Shown: positions 45,041-59,300, numbered from the stretch's first letter. The stretch: 64,000 nt of DNA from Clarkia xantiana subsp. parviflora (GCA_036873135.1 JAPTYO010000059.1:11587066-11651065), one strand, 5' to 3'. Translations and numbers: made by a program. The notes: a model not told the origin generated them from the sequence alone.

Positions 45041-45878
45041 GTAGTTATCAGAAAATTATGTCTCAACTTTTTCTTCAAGTTATAACACGAACACTTGATT
45101 TCCACCAATATCATTCATGGATCTCTACAAAATTATCGTCAAAATATATTTTAATATTTTTGAAGGTATATCGAGAACAATTGCTATTCCGCAACTCTCA
45201 TTCATGGATCTCTATGAAATTGTTGGCAATTTAGAGCTTAACAGTTAGTTACTGGAGATGTGTGTAAGATGAATTTTTCACATGTTAGTTAGTTGTTCAT
45301 CGATAGAATGACAGTCAATATGGAAATATTTATCAATTAACGTGGATTCGGATTAGCAGCAATGCGTAAAGGAATTTATTTAAGTTGAATTCACTTAAAG
45401 TTTTGTCGTTGATTTGGCTGATTGGTTAAACGTGTTCCTGCCTGCTAAATACATTGGGTTGCACCATTATAGTTCGAATATCCTTGGCAAATAAATTCAT
45501 TTTTCTCAAGCTATATCGAGCAAGGACCATTATGAAATTATCGAAAAATTATATCTTAGCATATTTTTTTCCAAGCTATATAGAGAACACTTGGTTTTCC
45601 ACCGCTATCTTTAACACCTAATTTCTTGTTGAATTTTTGCCCACATATATCGAGAATACTTAATTTTCCAAAACTGTCATTCATGGACCTTTATGAAATT
45701 GTTGGCATGCTAAGCTTAGGTATTATTAAATCAAGACGTGTTACATAAATTTCCATATGAAATTTGTTCACCGGTAGAATGATATTCAATATGAACATCA
45801 TGTATCGATTGATTAGTTAAATATTAATAGCGATACGAATATGAATTTATATGAGTTTTATTTACATTAATATTCGTT

Positions 45879-45960
45879 GTTGCTTTGGCCGAGTGGTTAA
45901 GGCGTGTGCCTGCTAAGTACATGGGGTTTCCCCGCGAGAGTTCGAATCTCTCAGGCAACG
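45879..45960 (+). tRNA. tRNA-Ser(GCT), copy 5, intact
   Basis: Same sequence as copy 2. All stems pair and the anticodon is GCT. Confidence 0.95.
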
Positions 45961-46835
45961 ACATATTTCTCAAGCTATTTTGAACAAGGAACTCTATGTA
46001 GTTATCATAAAATTATGTCTCAACTTTTTCTTCAAGTTATAACACGAACACTTGATTTCCACCAATATCATTCATGGATCTCTACAAAATTATCGTCAAA
46101 ATATATTTTAATATTTTTGAAGGTATATCGAGAACAATTGCTATTCCGCAACTCTCATTCATGGATCTCTATGAAATTGTTGGCAATTTAGAGCTTAACA
46201 GTTAGTTACTGGAGATGTGTGTAAGATGAATTTTTCACATGTTAGTTAGTTGTTCATCGATAGAATGACAGTCAATATGGAAATATTTATCAATTAACGT
46301 GGATTCGGATTAGCAGCAATGCGTAAAGGAATTTATTTAAGTTGAATTCACTTAAAGTTTTGTCGTTGATTTGGCTGATTGGTTAAACGTGTTCCTGCCT
46401 GCTAAATACATTGGGTTGCACCATTATAGTTCGAATATCCTTGGCAAATAAATTCATTTTTCTCAAGCTATATCGAGCAAGGACCATTATGAAATTATCG
46501 AAAAATTATATCTTAGCATATTTTTTTCCAAGCTATATAGAGAACACTTGGTTTTCCACCACTATCTTTAACACCTAATTTCTTGTTGAATTTTTACCCA
46601 CATATATCGAGAATACTTAATTTTCCAAAACTGTCATTCATGGACCTTTATGAAATTGTTGGCATGCTAAGCTTAGCTATTATTAAATCGAGACGTGTTA
46701 CATAAATTTCCATATGAAATTTGTTCACCGGTAGAATGATATTCAATATGAACATCATGTATCGATTGATTAGTTAAATATTAATAGCGATACGAATATG
46801 AATTTATATGAGTTTTATTTACATTAATATTCGTT

Positions 46836-46917
46836 GTTGCTTTGGCCGAGTGGTTAAGGCGTGTGCCTGCTAATTACATGGGGTTTCCCCGCGAGAGTTC
46901 GAATCTCTCAGGCAACG
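46836..46917 (+). tRNA. tRNA-Ser(GCT), copy 6, anticodon stem mismatch
   Basis: Base 39 is T where others have G (CTGCTAATTACA), so the pair closing the anticodon loop is lost. Confidence 0.85.
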
Positions 46918-47794
46918 ACATATTTCTCAAGCTATTTTGAACAAGGAACTCTATGTAGTTATCATAAAATTATGTCTCAACTTTTTCTTCAAGTTATAAC
47001 ACGAACACTTGATTTCCACCAATATCATTCATGGATCTCTACAAAATTATCGTCAAAATATATTTTAATATTTTTGAAGGTATATCGAGAACAATTGCTA
47101 TTCCGCAACTCTCATTCATGGATCTCTATGAAATTGTTGGCAATTTAGAGCTTAACAGTTAGTTACTGGAGATGTGTGTAAGATGAATTTTTCACATGTT
47201 AGTTAGTTGTTCATCGATAGAATGACAGTCAATATGGAAATATTTATCAATTAACGTGGATTCGGATTAGCAGCAATGCGTAAATGAATTTATTTAAGTT
47301 GAATTCACTTAAAGTTTTGTCGTTGATTTGGCTGATTGGTTAAACGTGTTCCTGCCTGCTAAATACATTGGGTTGCACCATTATAGTTCGAATATCCTTG
47401 GCAAATAAATTCATTTTTCTCAAGCTATATCGAGCAAGGACCATTATGAAATTATCGAAAAATTATATCTTAGCATATTTTTTTCCAAGCTATATAGAGA
47501 ACACTTTGTTTTCCACCGCTATATCTTTAACACCTAATTTCTTATTAAATTTTTACCCACATATATCGAGAATACTTAATTTTCCAAAACTGTCATTCAT
47601 GGACCTTTATGAAATTGTTGGCATGCTAAGCTTAGCTATTATTAAATCGAGACATGTTACATAAATTTCCATATGAAATTTGTTCACCGGTAGAATGATA
47701 TTCAATATGAACATCATGTATCGATTGATTAGTTAAATATTAATAGCGATACGAATATGAATTTATATGAGTTTTATTTACATTAATATTCGTT

Positions 47795-47876
47795 GTTGCT
47801 TTGGCCGAGTGGTTAAGGCGTGTGCCTGCTAAGTACATGGGGTTTCCCCGCGAAAGTTCGAATCTCTCAGGCAACG
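47795..47876 (+). tRNA. tRNA-Ser(GCT), copy 7, T-stem mismatch
   Basis: The T-stem reads GAAAG against CTCTC, so the middle G-C pair is A-C. Confidence 0.85.
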
Positions 47877-48751
47877 ACATATTTCTCAAGCTATTTTGAA
47901 CAAGGAACTCTATGTAGTTATCATAAAATTATGTCTCAACTTTTTCTTCAAGTTATAACACGAACACTTGATTTCCACCAATATCATTCATGGATCTCTA
48001 CAAAATTATCGTCAAAATATATTTTAATATTTTTGAAGGTATATCGAGAACAATTGCTATTCCGCAACTCTCATTCATGGATCTCTATGAAATTGTTGGC
48101 AATTTAGAGCTTAACAGTTAGTTACTGGAGATGTGTGTAAGATGAATTTTTCACATGTTAGTTAGTTGTTCATCGATAGAATGACAGTCAATATGGAAAT
48201 ATTTATCAATTAACGTGGATTCGGATTAGCAGCAATGCGTAAAGGAATTTATTTAAGTTGAATTCACTTAAAGTTTTGTCGTTGATTTGGCTGATTGGTT
48301 AAACGTGTTCCTGCCTGCTAAATACATTGGGTTGCACCATTATAGTTCGAATATCCTTGGCAAATAAATTCATTTTTCTCAAGCTATATCGAGCAAGGAC
48401 CATTATGAAATTATCGAAAAATTATATCTTAGCATATTTTTTTCCAAGCTATATAGAGAACACTTGGTTTTCCACCGCTATCTTTAACACCTAATTTCTT
48501 GTTGAATTTTTACCCACATATATCGAGAATACTTAATTTTCCAAAACTGTCATTCATGGACCTTTATGAAATTGTTGGCATGCTAAGCTTAGCTATTATT
48601 AAATCGAGACGTGTTACATAAATTTCCATATGAAATTTGTTCACCGGTAGAATGATATTCAATATGAACATCATGTATCGATTGATTAGTTAAATATTAA
48701 TAGCGATACGAATATGAATTTATATGAGTTTTATTTACATTAATATTCGTT

Positions 48752-48833
48752 GTTGCTTTGGCCGAGTGGTTAAGGCGTGTGCCTGCTAATTACATGGGGT
48801 TTCCCCGCGAGAGTTCGAATCTCTCAGGCAACG
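48752..48833 (+). tRNA. tRNA-Ser(GCT), copy 8, anticodon stem mismatch
   Basis: Same base-39 change as copy 6, 1,916 bp away, showing that a two-unit block was duplicated. Confidence 0.85.
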
Positions 48834-49710
48834 ACATATTTCTCAAGCTATTTTGAACAAGGAACTCTATGTAGTTATCATAAAATTATGTCTCAACTTT
48901 TTCTTCAAGTTATAACACGAACACTTGATTTCCACCAATATCATTCATGGATCTCTACAAAATTATCGTCAAAATATATTTTAATATTTTTGAAGGTATA
49001 TCGAGAACAATTGCTATTCCGCAACTCTCATTCATGGATCTCTATGAAATTGTTGGCAATTTAGAGCTTAACAGTTAGTTACTGGAGATGTGTGTAAGAT
49101 GAATTTTTCACATGTTAGTTAGTTGTTCATCGATAGAATGACAGTCAATATGGAAATATTTATCAATTAACGTGGATTCGGATTAGCAGCAATGCGTAAA
49201 GGAATTTATTTAAGTTGAATTCACTTAAAGTTTTGTCGTTGATTTGGCTGATTGGTTAAACGTGTTCCTGCCTGCTAAATACATTGGGTTGCACCATTAT
49301 AGTTCGAATATCCTTGGCAAATAAATTCATTTTTCTCAAGCTATATCGAGCAAGGACCATTATGAAATTATCGAAAAATTATATCTTAGCATATTTTTTT
49401 CCAAGCTATATAGAGAACACTTGGTTTTCCACCGCTATATCTTTAACACCTAATTTCTTATTAAATTTTTACCCACATATATCGAGAATACTTAATTTTC
49501 CAAAACTGTCATTCATGGACCTTTATGAAATTGTTGGCATGCTAAGCTTAGCTATTATTAAATCGAGACATGTTACATAAATTTCCATATGAAATTTGTT
49601 CACCGGTAGAATGATATTCAATATGAACATCATGTATCGATTGATTAGTTAAATATTAATAGCGATACGAATATGAATTTATATGAGTTTTATTTACATT
49701 AATATTCGTT

Positions 49711-49792
49711 GTTGCTTTGGCCGAGTGGTTAAGGCGTGTGCCTGCTAAGTACATGGGGTTTCCCCGCGAGAGTTCGAATCTCTCAGGCAACG
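49711..49792 (+). tRNA. tRNA-Ser(GCT), copy 9, intact
   Basis: Identical to copies 2 and 5. First of fifteen identical copies spaced 959 bp apart. Confidence 0.96.
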
Positions 49793-50196
49793 ACATATTT
49801 CTCAAGCTATTTTGAACAAGGAACTCTATGTAGTTATCAGAAAATTATGTCTCAACTTTTTCTTCAAGTTATAACACGAACACTTGATTTCCACCAATAT
49901 CATTCATGGATCTCTACAAAATTATCGTCAAAATATATTTTAATATTTTTGAAGGTATATCGAGAACAATTGCTATTCCGCAACTCTCATTCATGGATCT
50001 CTATGAAATTGTTGGCAATTTAGAGCTTAACAGTTAGTTACTGGAGATGTGTGTAAGATGAATTTTTCACATGTTAGTTAGTTGTTCATCGATAGAATGA
50101 CAGTCAATATGGAAATATTTATCAATTAACGTGGATTCGGATTAGCAGCAATGCGTAAAGGAATTTATTTAAGTTGAATTCACTTAAAGTTTTGTC

Positions 50197-50280
50197 GTTG
50201 ATTTGGCTGATTGGTTAAACGTGTTCCTGCCTGCTAAATACATTGGGTTGCACCATTATAGTTCGAATATCCTTGGCAAA
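50197..50280 (+). pseudogene. Decayed tRNA-Ser in monomer 2 (representative)
   Basis: Aligns along its length with the tRNA-Ser gene (GTTGATTTGGCTGATTGG, CCTGCTAAATACAT, AGTTCGAATAT). It has four extra bases before the anticodon region, a ruined variable arm, mismatched T-stem and acceptor, and no usable 3' end. All other units carry the same decayed form. Confidence 0.85.
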
Positions 50281-50669
50281 TAAATTCATTTTTCTCAAGC
50301 TATATCGAGCAAGGACCATTATGAAATTATCGAAAAATTATATCTTAGCATATTTTTTTCCAAGCTATATAGAGAACACTTGGTTTTCCACCGCTATATC
50401 TTTAACACCTAATTTCTTATTAAATTTTTACCCACATATATCGAGAATACTTAATTTTCCAAAACTGTCATTCATGGACCTTTATGAAATTGTTGGCATG
50501 CTAAGCTTAGCTATTATTAAATCGAGACGTGTTACATAAATTTCCATATGAAATTTGTTCACCGGTAGAATGATATTCAATATGAACATCATGTATCGAT
50601 TGATTAGTTAAATATTAATAGCGATACGAATATGAATTTATATGAGTTTTATTTACATTAATATTCGTT

Positions 50670-50751
50670 GTTGCTTTGGCCGAGTGGTTAAGGCGTGTGC
50701 CTGCTAAGTACATGGGGTTTCCCCGCGAGAGTTCGAATCTCTCAGGCAACG
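50670..50751 (+). tRNA. tRNA-Ser(GCT), copy 10, intact
   Basis: Identical to copy 9. Confidence 0.96.
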
Positions 50752-51628
50752 ACATATTTCTCAAGCTATTTTGAACAAGGAACTCTATGTAGTTATCAGA
50801 AAATTATGTCTCAACTTTTTCTTCAAGTTATAACACGAACACTTGATTTCCACCAATATCATTCATGGATCTCTACAAAATTATCGTCAAAATATATTTT
50901 AATATTTTTGAAGGTATATCGAGAACAATTGCTATTCCGCAACTCTCATTCATGGATCTCTATGAAATTGTTGGCAATTTAGAGCTTAACAGTTAGTTAC
51001 TGGAGATGTGTGTAAGATGAATTTTTCACATGTTAGTTAGTTGTTCATCGATAGAATGACAGTCAATATGGAAATATTTATCAATTAACGTGGATTCGGA
51101 TTAGCAGCAATGCGTAAAGGAATTTATTTAAGTTGAATTCACTTAAAGTTTTGTCGTTGATTTGGCTGATTGGTTAAACGTGTTCCTGCCTGCTAAATAC
51201 ATTGGGTTGCACCATTATAGTTCGAATATCCTTGGCAAATAAATTCATTTTTCTCAAGCTATATCGAGCAAGGACCATTATGAAATTATCGAAAAATTAT
51301 ATCTTAGCATATTTTTTTCCAAGCTATATAGAGAACACTTGGTTTTCCACCGCTATATCTTTAACACCTAATTTCTTATTAAATTTTTACCCACATATAT
51401 CGAGAATACTTAATTTTCCAAAACTGTCATTCATGGACCTTTATGAAATTGTTGGCATGCTAAGCTTAGCTATTATTAAATCGAGACGTGTTACATAAAT
51501 TTCCATATGAAATTTGTTCACCGGTAGAATGATATTCAATATGAACATCATGTATCGATTGATTAGTTAAATATTAATAGCGATACGAATATGAATTTAT
51601 ATGAGTTTTATTTACATTAATATTCGTT

Positions 51629-51710
51629 GTTGCTTTGGCCGAGTGGTTAAGGCGTGTGCCTGCTAAGTACATGGGGTTTCCCCGCGAGAGTTCGAATCTC
51701 TCAGGCAACG
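51629..51710 (+). tRNA. tRNA-Ser(GCT), copy 11, intact
   Basis: Identical to copy 9. Confidence 0.96.
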
Positions 51711-52587
51711 ACATATTTCTCAAGCTATTTTGAACAAGGAACTCTATGTAGTTATCAGAAAATTATGTCTCAACTTTTTCTTCAAGTTATAACACGAACA
51801 CTTGATTTCCACCAATATCATTCATGGATCTCTACAAAATTATCGTCAAAATATATTTTAATATTTTTGAAGGTATATCGAGAACAATTGCTATTCCGCA
51901 ACTCTCATTCATGGATCTCTATGAAATTGTTGGCAATTTAGAGCTTAACAGTTAGTTACTGGAGATGTGTGTAAGATGAATTTTTCACATGTTAGTTAGT
52001 TGTTCATCGATAGAATGACAGTCAATATGGAAATATTTATCAATTAACGTGGATTCGGATTAGCAGCAATGCGTAAAGGAATTTATTTAAGTTGAATTCA
52101 CTTAAAGTTTTGTCGTTGATTTGGCTGATTGGTTAAACGTGTTCCTGCCTGCTAAATACATTGGGTTGCACCATTATAGTTCGAATATCCTTGGCAAATA
52201 AATTCATTTTTCTCAAGCTATATCGAGCAAGGACCATTATGAAATTATCGAAAAATTATATCTTAGCATATTTTTTTCCAAGCTATATAGAGAACACTTG
52301 GTTTTCCACCGCTATATCTTTAACACCTAATTTCTTATTAAATTTTTACCCACATATATCGAGAATACTTAATTTTCCAAAACTGTCATTCATGGACCTT
52401 TATGAAATTGTTGGCATGCTAAGCTTAGCTATTATTAAATCGAGACGTGTTACATAAATTTCCATATGAAATTTGTTCACCGGTAGAATGATATTCAATA
52501 TGAACATCATGTATCGATTGATTAGTTAAATATTAATAGCGATACGAATATGAATTTATATGAGTTTTATTTACATTAATATTCGTT

Positions 52588-52669
52588 GTTGCTTTGGCCG
52601 AGTGGTTAAGGCGTGTGCCTGCTAAGTACATGGGGTTTCCCCGCGAGAGTTCGAATCTCTCAGGCAACG
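52588..52669 (+). tRNA. tRNA-Ser(GCT), copy 12, intact
   Basis: Identical to copy 9. Confidence 0.96.
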
Positions 52670-53546
52670 ACATATTTCTCAAGCTATTTTGAACAAGGAA
52701 CTCTATGTAGTTATCAGAAAATTATGTCTCAACTTTTTCTTCAAGTTATAACACGAACACTTGATTTCCACCAATATCATTCATGGATCTCTACAAAATT
52801 ATCGTCAAAATATATTTTAATATTTTTGAAGGTATATCGAGAACAATTGCTATTCCGCAACTCTCATTCATGGATCTCTATGAAATTGTTGGCAATTTAG
52901 AGCTTAACAGTTAGTTACTGGAGATGTGTGTAAGATGAATTTTTCACATGTTAGTTAGTTGTTCATCGATAGAATGACAGTCAATATGGAAATATTTATC
53001 AATTAACGTGGATTCGGATTAGCAGCAATGCGTAAAGGAATTTATTTAAGTTGAATTCACTTAAAGTTTTGTCGTTGATTTGGCTGATTGGTTAAACGTG
53101 TTCCTGCCTGCTAAATACATTGGGTTGCACCATTATAGTTCGAATATCCTTGGCAAATAAATTCATTTTTCTCAAGCTATATCGAGCAAGGACCATTATG
53201 AAATTATCGAAAAATTATATCTTAGCATATTTTTTTCCAAGCTATATAGAGAACACTTGGTTTTCCACCGCTATATCTTTAACACCTAATTTCTTATTAA
53301 ATTTTTACCCACATATATCGAGAATACTTAATTTTCCAAAACTGTCATTCATGGACCTTTATGAAATTGTTGGCATGCTAAGCTTAGCTATTATTAAATC
53401 GAGACGTGTTACATAAATTTCCATATGAAATTTGTTCACCGGTAGAATGATATTCAATATGAACATCATGTATCGATTGATTAGTTAAATATTAATAGCG
53501 ATACGAATATGAATTTATATGAGTTTTATTTACATTAATATTCGTT

Positions 53547-53628
53547 GTTGCTTTGGCCGAGTGGTTAAGGCGTGTGCCTGCTAAGTACATGGGGTTTCCC
53601 CGCGAGAGTTCGAATCTCTCAGGCAACG
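53547..53628 (+). tRNA. tRNA-Ser(GCT), copy 13, intact
   Basis: Identical to copy 9. Confidence 0.96.
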
Positions 53629-54505
53629 ACATATTTCTCAAGCTATTTTGAACAAGGAACTCTATGTAGTTATCAGAAAATTATGTCTCAACTTTTTCTT
53701 CAAGTTATAACACGAACACTTGATTTCCACCAATATCATTCATGGATCTCTACAAAATTATCGTCAAAATATATTTTAATATTTTTGAAGGTATATCGAG
53801 AACAATTGCTATTCCGCAACTCTCATTCATGGATCTCTATGAAATTGTTGGCAATTTAGAGCTTAACAGTTAGTTACTGGAGATGTGTGTAAGATGAATT
53901 TTTCACATGTTAGTTAGTTGTTCATCGATAGAATGACAGTCAATATGGAAATATTTATCAATTAACGTGGATTCGGATTAGCAGCAATGCGTAAAGGAAT
54001 TTATTTAAGTTGAATTCACTTAAAGTTTTGTCGTTGATTTGGCTGATTGGTTAAACGTGTTCCTGCCTGCTAAATACATTGGGTTGCACCATTATAGTTC
54101 GAATATCCTTGGCAAATAAATTCATTTTTCTCAAGCTATATCGAGCAAGGACCATTATGAAATTATCGAAAAATTATATCTTAGCATATTTTTTTCCAAG
54201 CTATATAGAGAACACTTGGTTTTCCACCGCTATATCTTTAACACCTAATTTCTTATTAAATTTTTACCCACATATATCGAGAATACTTAATTTTCCAAAA
54301 CTGTCATTCATGGACCTTTATGAAATTGTTGGCATGCTAAGCTTAGCTATTATTAAATCGAGACGTGTTACATAAATTTCCATATGAAATTTGTTCACCG
54401 GTAGAATGATATTCAATATGAACATCATGTATCGATTGATTAGTTAAATATTAATAGCGATACGAATATGAATTTATATGAGTTTTATTTACATTAATAT
54501 TCGTT

Positions 54506-54587
54506 GTTGCTTTGGCCGAGTGGTTAAGGCGTGTGCCTGCTAAGTACATGGGGTTTCCCCGCGAGAGTTCGAATCTCTCAGGCAACG
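54506..54587 (+). tRNA. tRNA-Ser(GCT), copy 14, intact
   Basis: Identical to copy 9. Confidence 0.96.
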
Positions 54588-55464
54588 ACATATTTCTCAA
54601 GCTATTTTGAACAAGGAACTCTATGTAGTTATCAGAAAATTATGTCTCAACTTTTTCTTCAAGTTATAACACGAACACTTGATTTCCACCAATATCATTC
54701 ATGGATCTCTACAAAATTATCGTCAAAATATATTTTAATATTTTTGAAGGTATATCGAGAACAATTGCTATTCCGCAACTCTCATTCATGGATCTCTATG
54801 AAATTGTTGGCAATTTAGAGCTTAACAGTTAGTTACTGGAGATGTGTGTAAGATGAATTTTTCACATGTTAGTTAGTTGTTCATCGATAGAATGACAGTC
54901 AATATGGAAATATTTATCAATTAACGTGGATTCGGATTAGCAGCAATGCGTAAAGGAATTTATTTAAGTTGAATTCACTTAAAGTTTTGTCGTTGATTTG
55001 GCTGATTGGTTAAACGTGTTCCTGCCTGCTAAATACATTGGGTTGCACCATTATAGTTCGAATATCCTTGGCAAATAAATTCATTTTTCTCAAGCTATAT
55101 CGAGCAAGGACCATTATGAAATTATCGAAAAATTATATCTTAGCATATTTTTTTCCAAGCTATATAGAGAACACTTGGTTTTCCACCGCTATATCTTTAA
55201 CACCTAATTTCTTATTAAATTTTTACCCACATATATCGAGAATACTTAATTTTCCAAAACTGTCATTCATGGACCTTTATGAAATTGTTGGCATGCTAAG
55301 CTTAGCTATTATTAAATCGAGACGTGTTACATAAATTTCCATATGAAATTTGTTCACCGGTAGAATGATATTCAATATGAACATCATGTATCGATTGATT
55401 AGTTAAATATTAATAGCGATACGAATATGAATTTATATGAGTTTTATTTACATTAATATTCGTT

Positions 55465-55546
55465 GTTGCTTTGGCCGAGTGGTTAAGGCGTGTGCCTGCT
55501 AAGTACATGGGGTTTCCCCGCGAGAGTTCGAATCTCTCAGGCAACG
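55465..55546 (+). tRNA. tRNA-Ser(GCT), copy 15, intact
   Basis: Identical to copy 9. Confidence 0.96.
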
Positions 55547-56423
55547 ACATATTTCTCAAGCTATTTTGAACAAGGAACTCTATGTAGTTATCAGAAAATT
55601 ATGTCTCAACTTTTTCTTCAAGTTATAACACGAACACTTGATTTCCACCAATATCATTCATGGATCTCTACAAAATTATCGTCAAAATATATTTTAATAT
55701 TTTTGAAGGTATATCGAGAACAATTGCTATTCCGCAACTCTCATTCATGGATCTCTATGAAATTGTTGGCAATTTAGAGCTTAACAGTTAGTTACTGGAG
55801 ATGTGTGTAAGATGAATTTTTCACATGTTAGTTAGTTGTTCATCGATAGAATGACAGTCAATATGGAAATATTTATCAATTAACGTGGATTCGGATTAGC
55901 AGCAATGCGTAAAGGAATTTATTTAAGTTGAATTCACTTAAAGTTTTGTCGTTGATTTGGCTGATTGGTTAAACGTGTTCCTGCCTGCTAAATACATTGG
56001 GTTGCACCATTATAGTTCGAATATCCTTGGCAAATAAATTCATTTTTCTCAAGCTATATCGAGCAAGGACCATTATGAAATTATCGAAAAATTATATCTT
56101 AGCATATTTTTTTCCAAGCTATATAGAGAACACTTGGTTTTCCACCGCTATATCTTTAACACCTAATTTCTTATTAAATTTTTACCCACATATATCGAGA
56201 ATACTTAATTTTCCAAAACTGTCATTCATGGACCTTTATGAAATTGTTGGCATGCTAAGCTTAGCTATTATTAAATCGAGACGTGTTACATAAATTTCCA
56301 TATGAAATTTGTTCACCGGTAGAATGATATTCAATATGAACATCATGTATCGATTGATTAGTTAAATATTAATAGCGATACGAATATGAATTTATATGAG
56401 TTTTATTTACATTAATATTCGTT

Positions 56424-56505
56424 GTTGCTTTGGCCGAGTGGTTAAGGCGTGTGCCTGCTAAGTACATGGGGTTTCCCCGCGAGAGTTCGAATCTCTCAGG
56501 CAACG
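56424..56505 (+). tRNA. tRNA-Ser(GCT), copy 16, intact
   Basis: Identical to copy 9. Confidence 0.96.
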
Positions 56506-57382
56506 ACATATTTCTCAAGCTATTTTGAACAAGGAACTCTATGTAGTTATCAGAAAATTATGTCTCAACTTTTTCTTCAAGTTATAACACGAACACTTGA
56601 TTTCCACCAATATCATTCATGGATCTCTACAAAATTATCGTCAAAATATATTTTAATATTTTTGAAGGTATATCGAGAACAATTGCTATTCCGCAACTCT
56701 CATTCATGGATCTCTATGAAATTGTTGGCAATTTAGAGCTTAACAGTTAGTTACTGGAGATGTGTGTAAGATGAATTTTTCACATGTTAGTTAGTTGTTC
56801 ATCGATAGAATGACAGTCAATATGGAAATATTTATCAATTAACGTGGATTCGGATTAGCAGCAATGCGTAAAGGAATTTATTTAAGTTGAATTCACTTAA
56901 AGTTTTGTCGTTGATTTGGCTGATTGGTTAAACGTGTTCCTGCCTGCTAAATACATTGGGTTGCACCATTATAGTTCGAATATCCTTGGCAAATAAATTC
57001 ATTTTTCTCAAGCTATATCGAGCAAGGACCATTATGAAATTATCGAAAAATTATATCTTAGCATATTTTTTTCCAAGCTATATAGAGAACACTTGGTTTT
57101 CCACCGCTATATCTTTAACACCTAATTTCTTATTAAATTTTTACCCACATATATCGAGAATACTTAATTTTCCAAAACTGTCATTCATGGACCTTTATGA
57201 AATTGTTGGCATGCTAAGCTTAGCTATTATTAAATCGAGACGTGTTACATAAATTTCCATATGAAATTTGTTCACCGGTAGAATGATATTCAATATGAAC
57301 ATCATGTATCGATTGATTAGTTAAATATTAATAGCGATACGAATATGAATTTATATGAGTTTTATTTACATTAATATTCGTT

Positions 57383-57464
57383 GTTGCTTTGGCCGAGTGG
57401 TTAAGGCGTGTGCCTGCTAAGTACATGGGGTTTCCCCGCGAGAGTTCGAATCTCTCAGGCAACG
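57383..57464 (+). tRNA. tRNA-Ser(GCT), copy 17, intact
   Basis: Identical to copy 9. Confidence 0.96.
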
Positions 57465-58341
57465 ACATATTTCTCAAGCTATTTTGAACAAGGAACTCTA
57501 TGTAGTTATCAGAAAATTATGTCTCAACTTTTTCTTCAAGTTATAACACGAACACTTGATTTCCACCAATATCATTCATGGATCTCTACAAAATTATCGT
57601 CAAAATATATTTTAATATTTTTGAAGGTATATCGAGAACAATTGCTATTCCGCAACTCTCATTCATGGATCTCTATGAAATTGTTGGCAATTTAGAGCTT
57701 AACAGTTAGTTACTGGAGATGTGTGTAAGATGAATTTTTCACATGTTAGTTAGTTGTTCATCGATAGAATGACAGTCAATATGGAAATATTTATCAATTA
57801 ACGTGGATTCGGATTAGCAGCAATGCGTAAAGGAATTTATTTAAGTTGAATTCACTTAAAGTTTTGTCGTTGATTTGGCTGATTGGTTAAACGTGTTCCT
57901 GCCTGCTAAATACATTGGGTTGCACCATTATAGTTCGAATATCCTTGGCAAATAAATTCATTTTTCTCAAGCTATATCGAGCAAGGACCATTATGAAATT
58001 ATCGAAAAATTATATCTTAGCATATTTTTTTCCAAGCTATATAGAGAACACTTGGTTTTCCACCGCTATATCTTTAACACCTAATTTCTTATTAAATTTT
58101 TACCCACATATATCGAGAATACTTAATTTTCCAAAACTGTCATTCATGGACCTTTATGAAATTGTTGGCATGCTAAGCTTAGCTATTATTAAATCGAGAC
58201 GTGTTACATAAATTTCCATATGAAATTTGTTCACCGGTAGAATGATATTCAATATGAACATCATGTATCGATTGATTAGTTAAATATTAATAGCGATACG
58301 AATATGAATTTATATGAGTTTTATTTACATTAATATTCGTT

Positions 58342-58423
58342 GTTGCTTTGGCCGAGTGGTTAAGGCGTGTGCCTGCTAAGTACATGGGGTTTCCCCGCGA
58401 GAGTTCGAATCTCTCAGGCAACG
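58342..58423 (+). tRNA. tRNA-Ser(GCT), copy 18, intact
   Basis: Identical to copy 9. Confidence 0.96.
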
Positions 58424-59300
58424 ACATATTTCTCAAGCTATTTTGAACAAGGAACTCTATGTAGTTATCAGAAAATTATGTCTCAACTTTTTCTTCAAGT
58501 TATAACACGAACACTTGATTTCCACCAATATCATTCATGGATCTCTACAAAATTATCGTCAAAATATATTTTAATATTTTTGAAGGTATATCGAGAACAA
58601 TTGCTATTCCGCAACTCTCATTCATGGATCTCTATGAAATTGTTGGCAATTTAGAGCTTAACAGTTAGTTACTGGAGATGTGTGTAAGATGAATTTTTCA
58701 CATGTTAGTTAGTTGTTCATCGATAGAATGACAGTCAATATGGAAATATTTATCAATTAACGTGGATTCGGATTAGCAGCAATGCGTAAAGGAATTTATT
58801 TAAGTTGAATTCACTTAAAGTTTTGTCGTTGATTTGGCTGATTGGTTAAACGTGTTCCTGCCTGCTAAATACATTGGGTTGCACCATTATAGTTCGAATA
58901 TCCTTGGCAAATAAATTCATTTTTCTCAAGCTATATCGAGCAAGGACCATTATGAAATTATCGAAAAATTATATCTTAGCATATTTTTTTCCAAGCTATA
59001 TAGAGAACACTTGGTTTTCCACCGCTATATCTTTAACACCTAATTTCTTATTAAATTTTTACCCACATATATCGAGAATACTTAATTTTCCAAAACTGTC
59101 ATTCATGGACCTTTATGAAATTGTTGGCATGCTAAGCTTAGCTATTATTAAATCGAGACGTGTTACATAAATTTCCATATGAAATTTGTTCACCGGTAGA
59201 ATGATATTCAATATGAACATCATGTATCGATTGATTAGTTAAATATTAATAGCGATACGAATATGAATTTATATGAGTTTTATTTACATTAATATTCGTT

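Noticed and set aside
50243..50982. Repeated 95- and 98-codon frames in every array unit
   Set aside because: They begin at GTG or TTG inside the tRNA or decayed tRNA and run through AT-rich spacer. They repeat only because the unit repeats.
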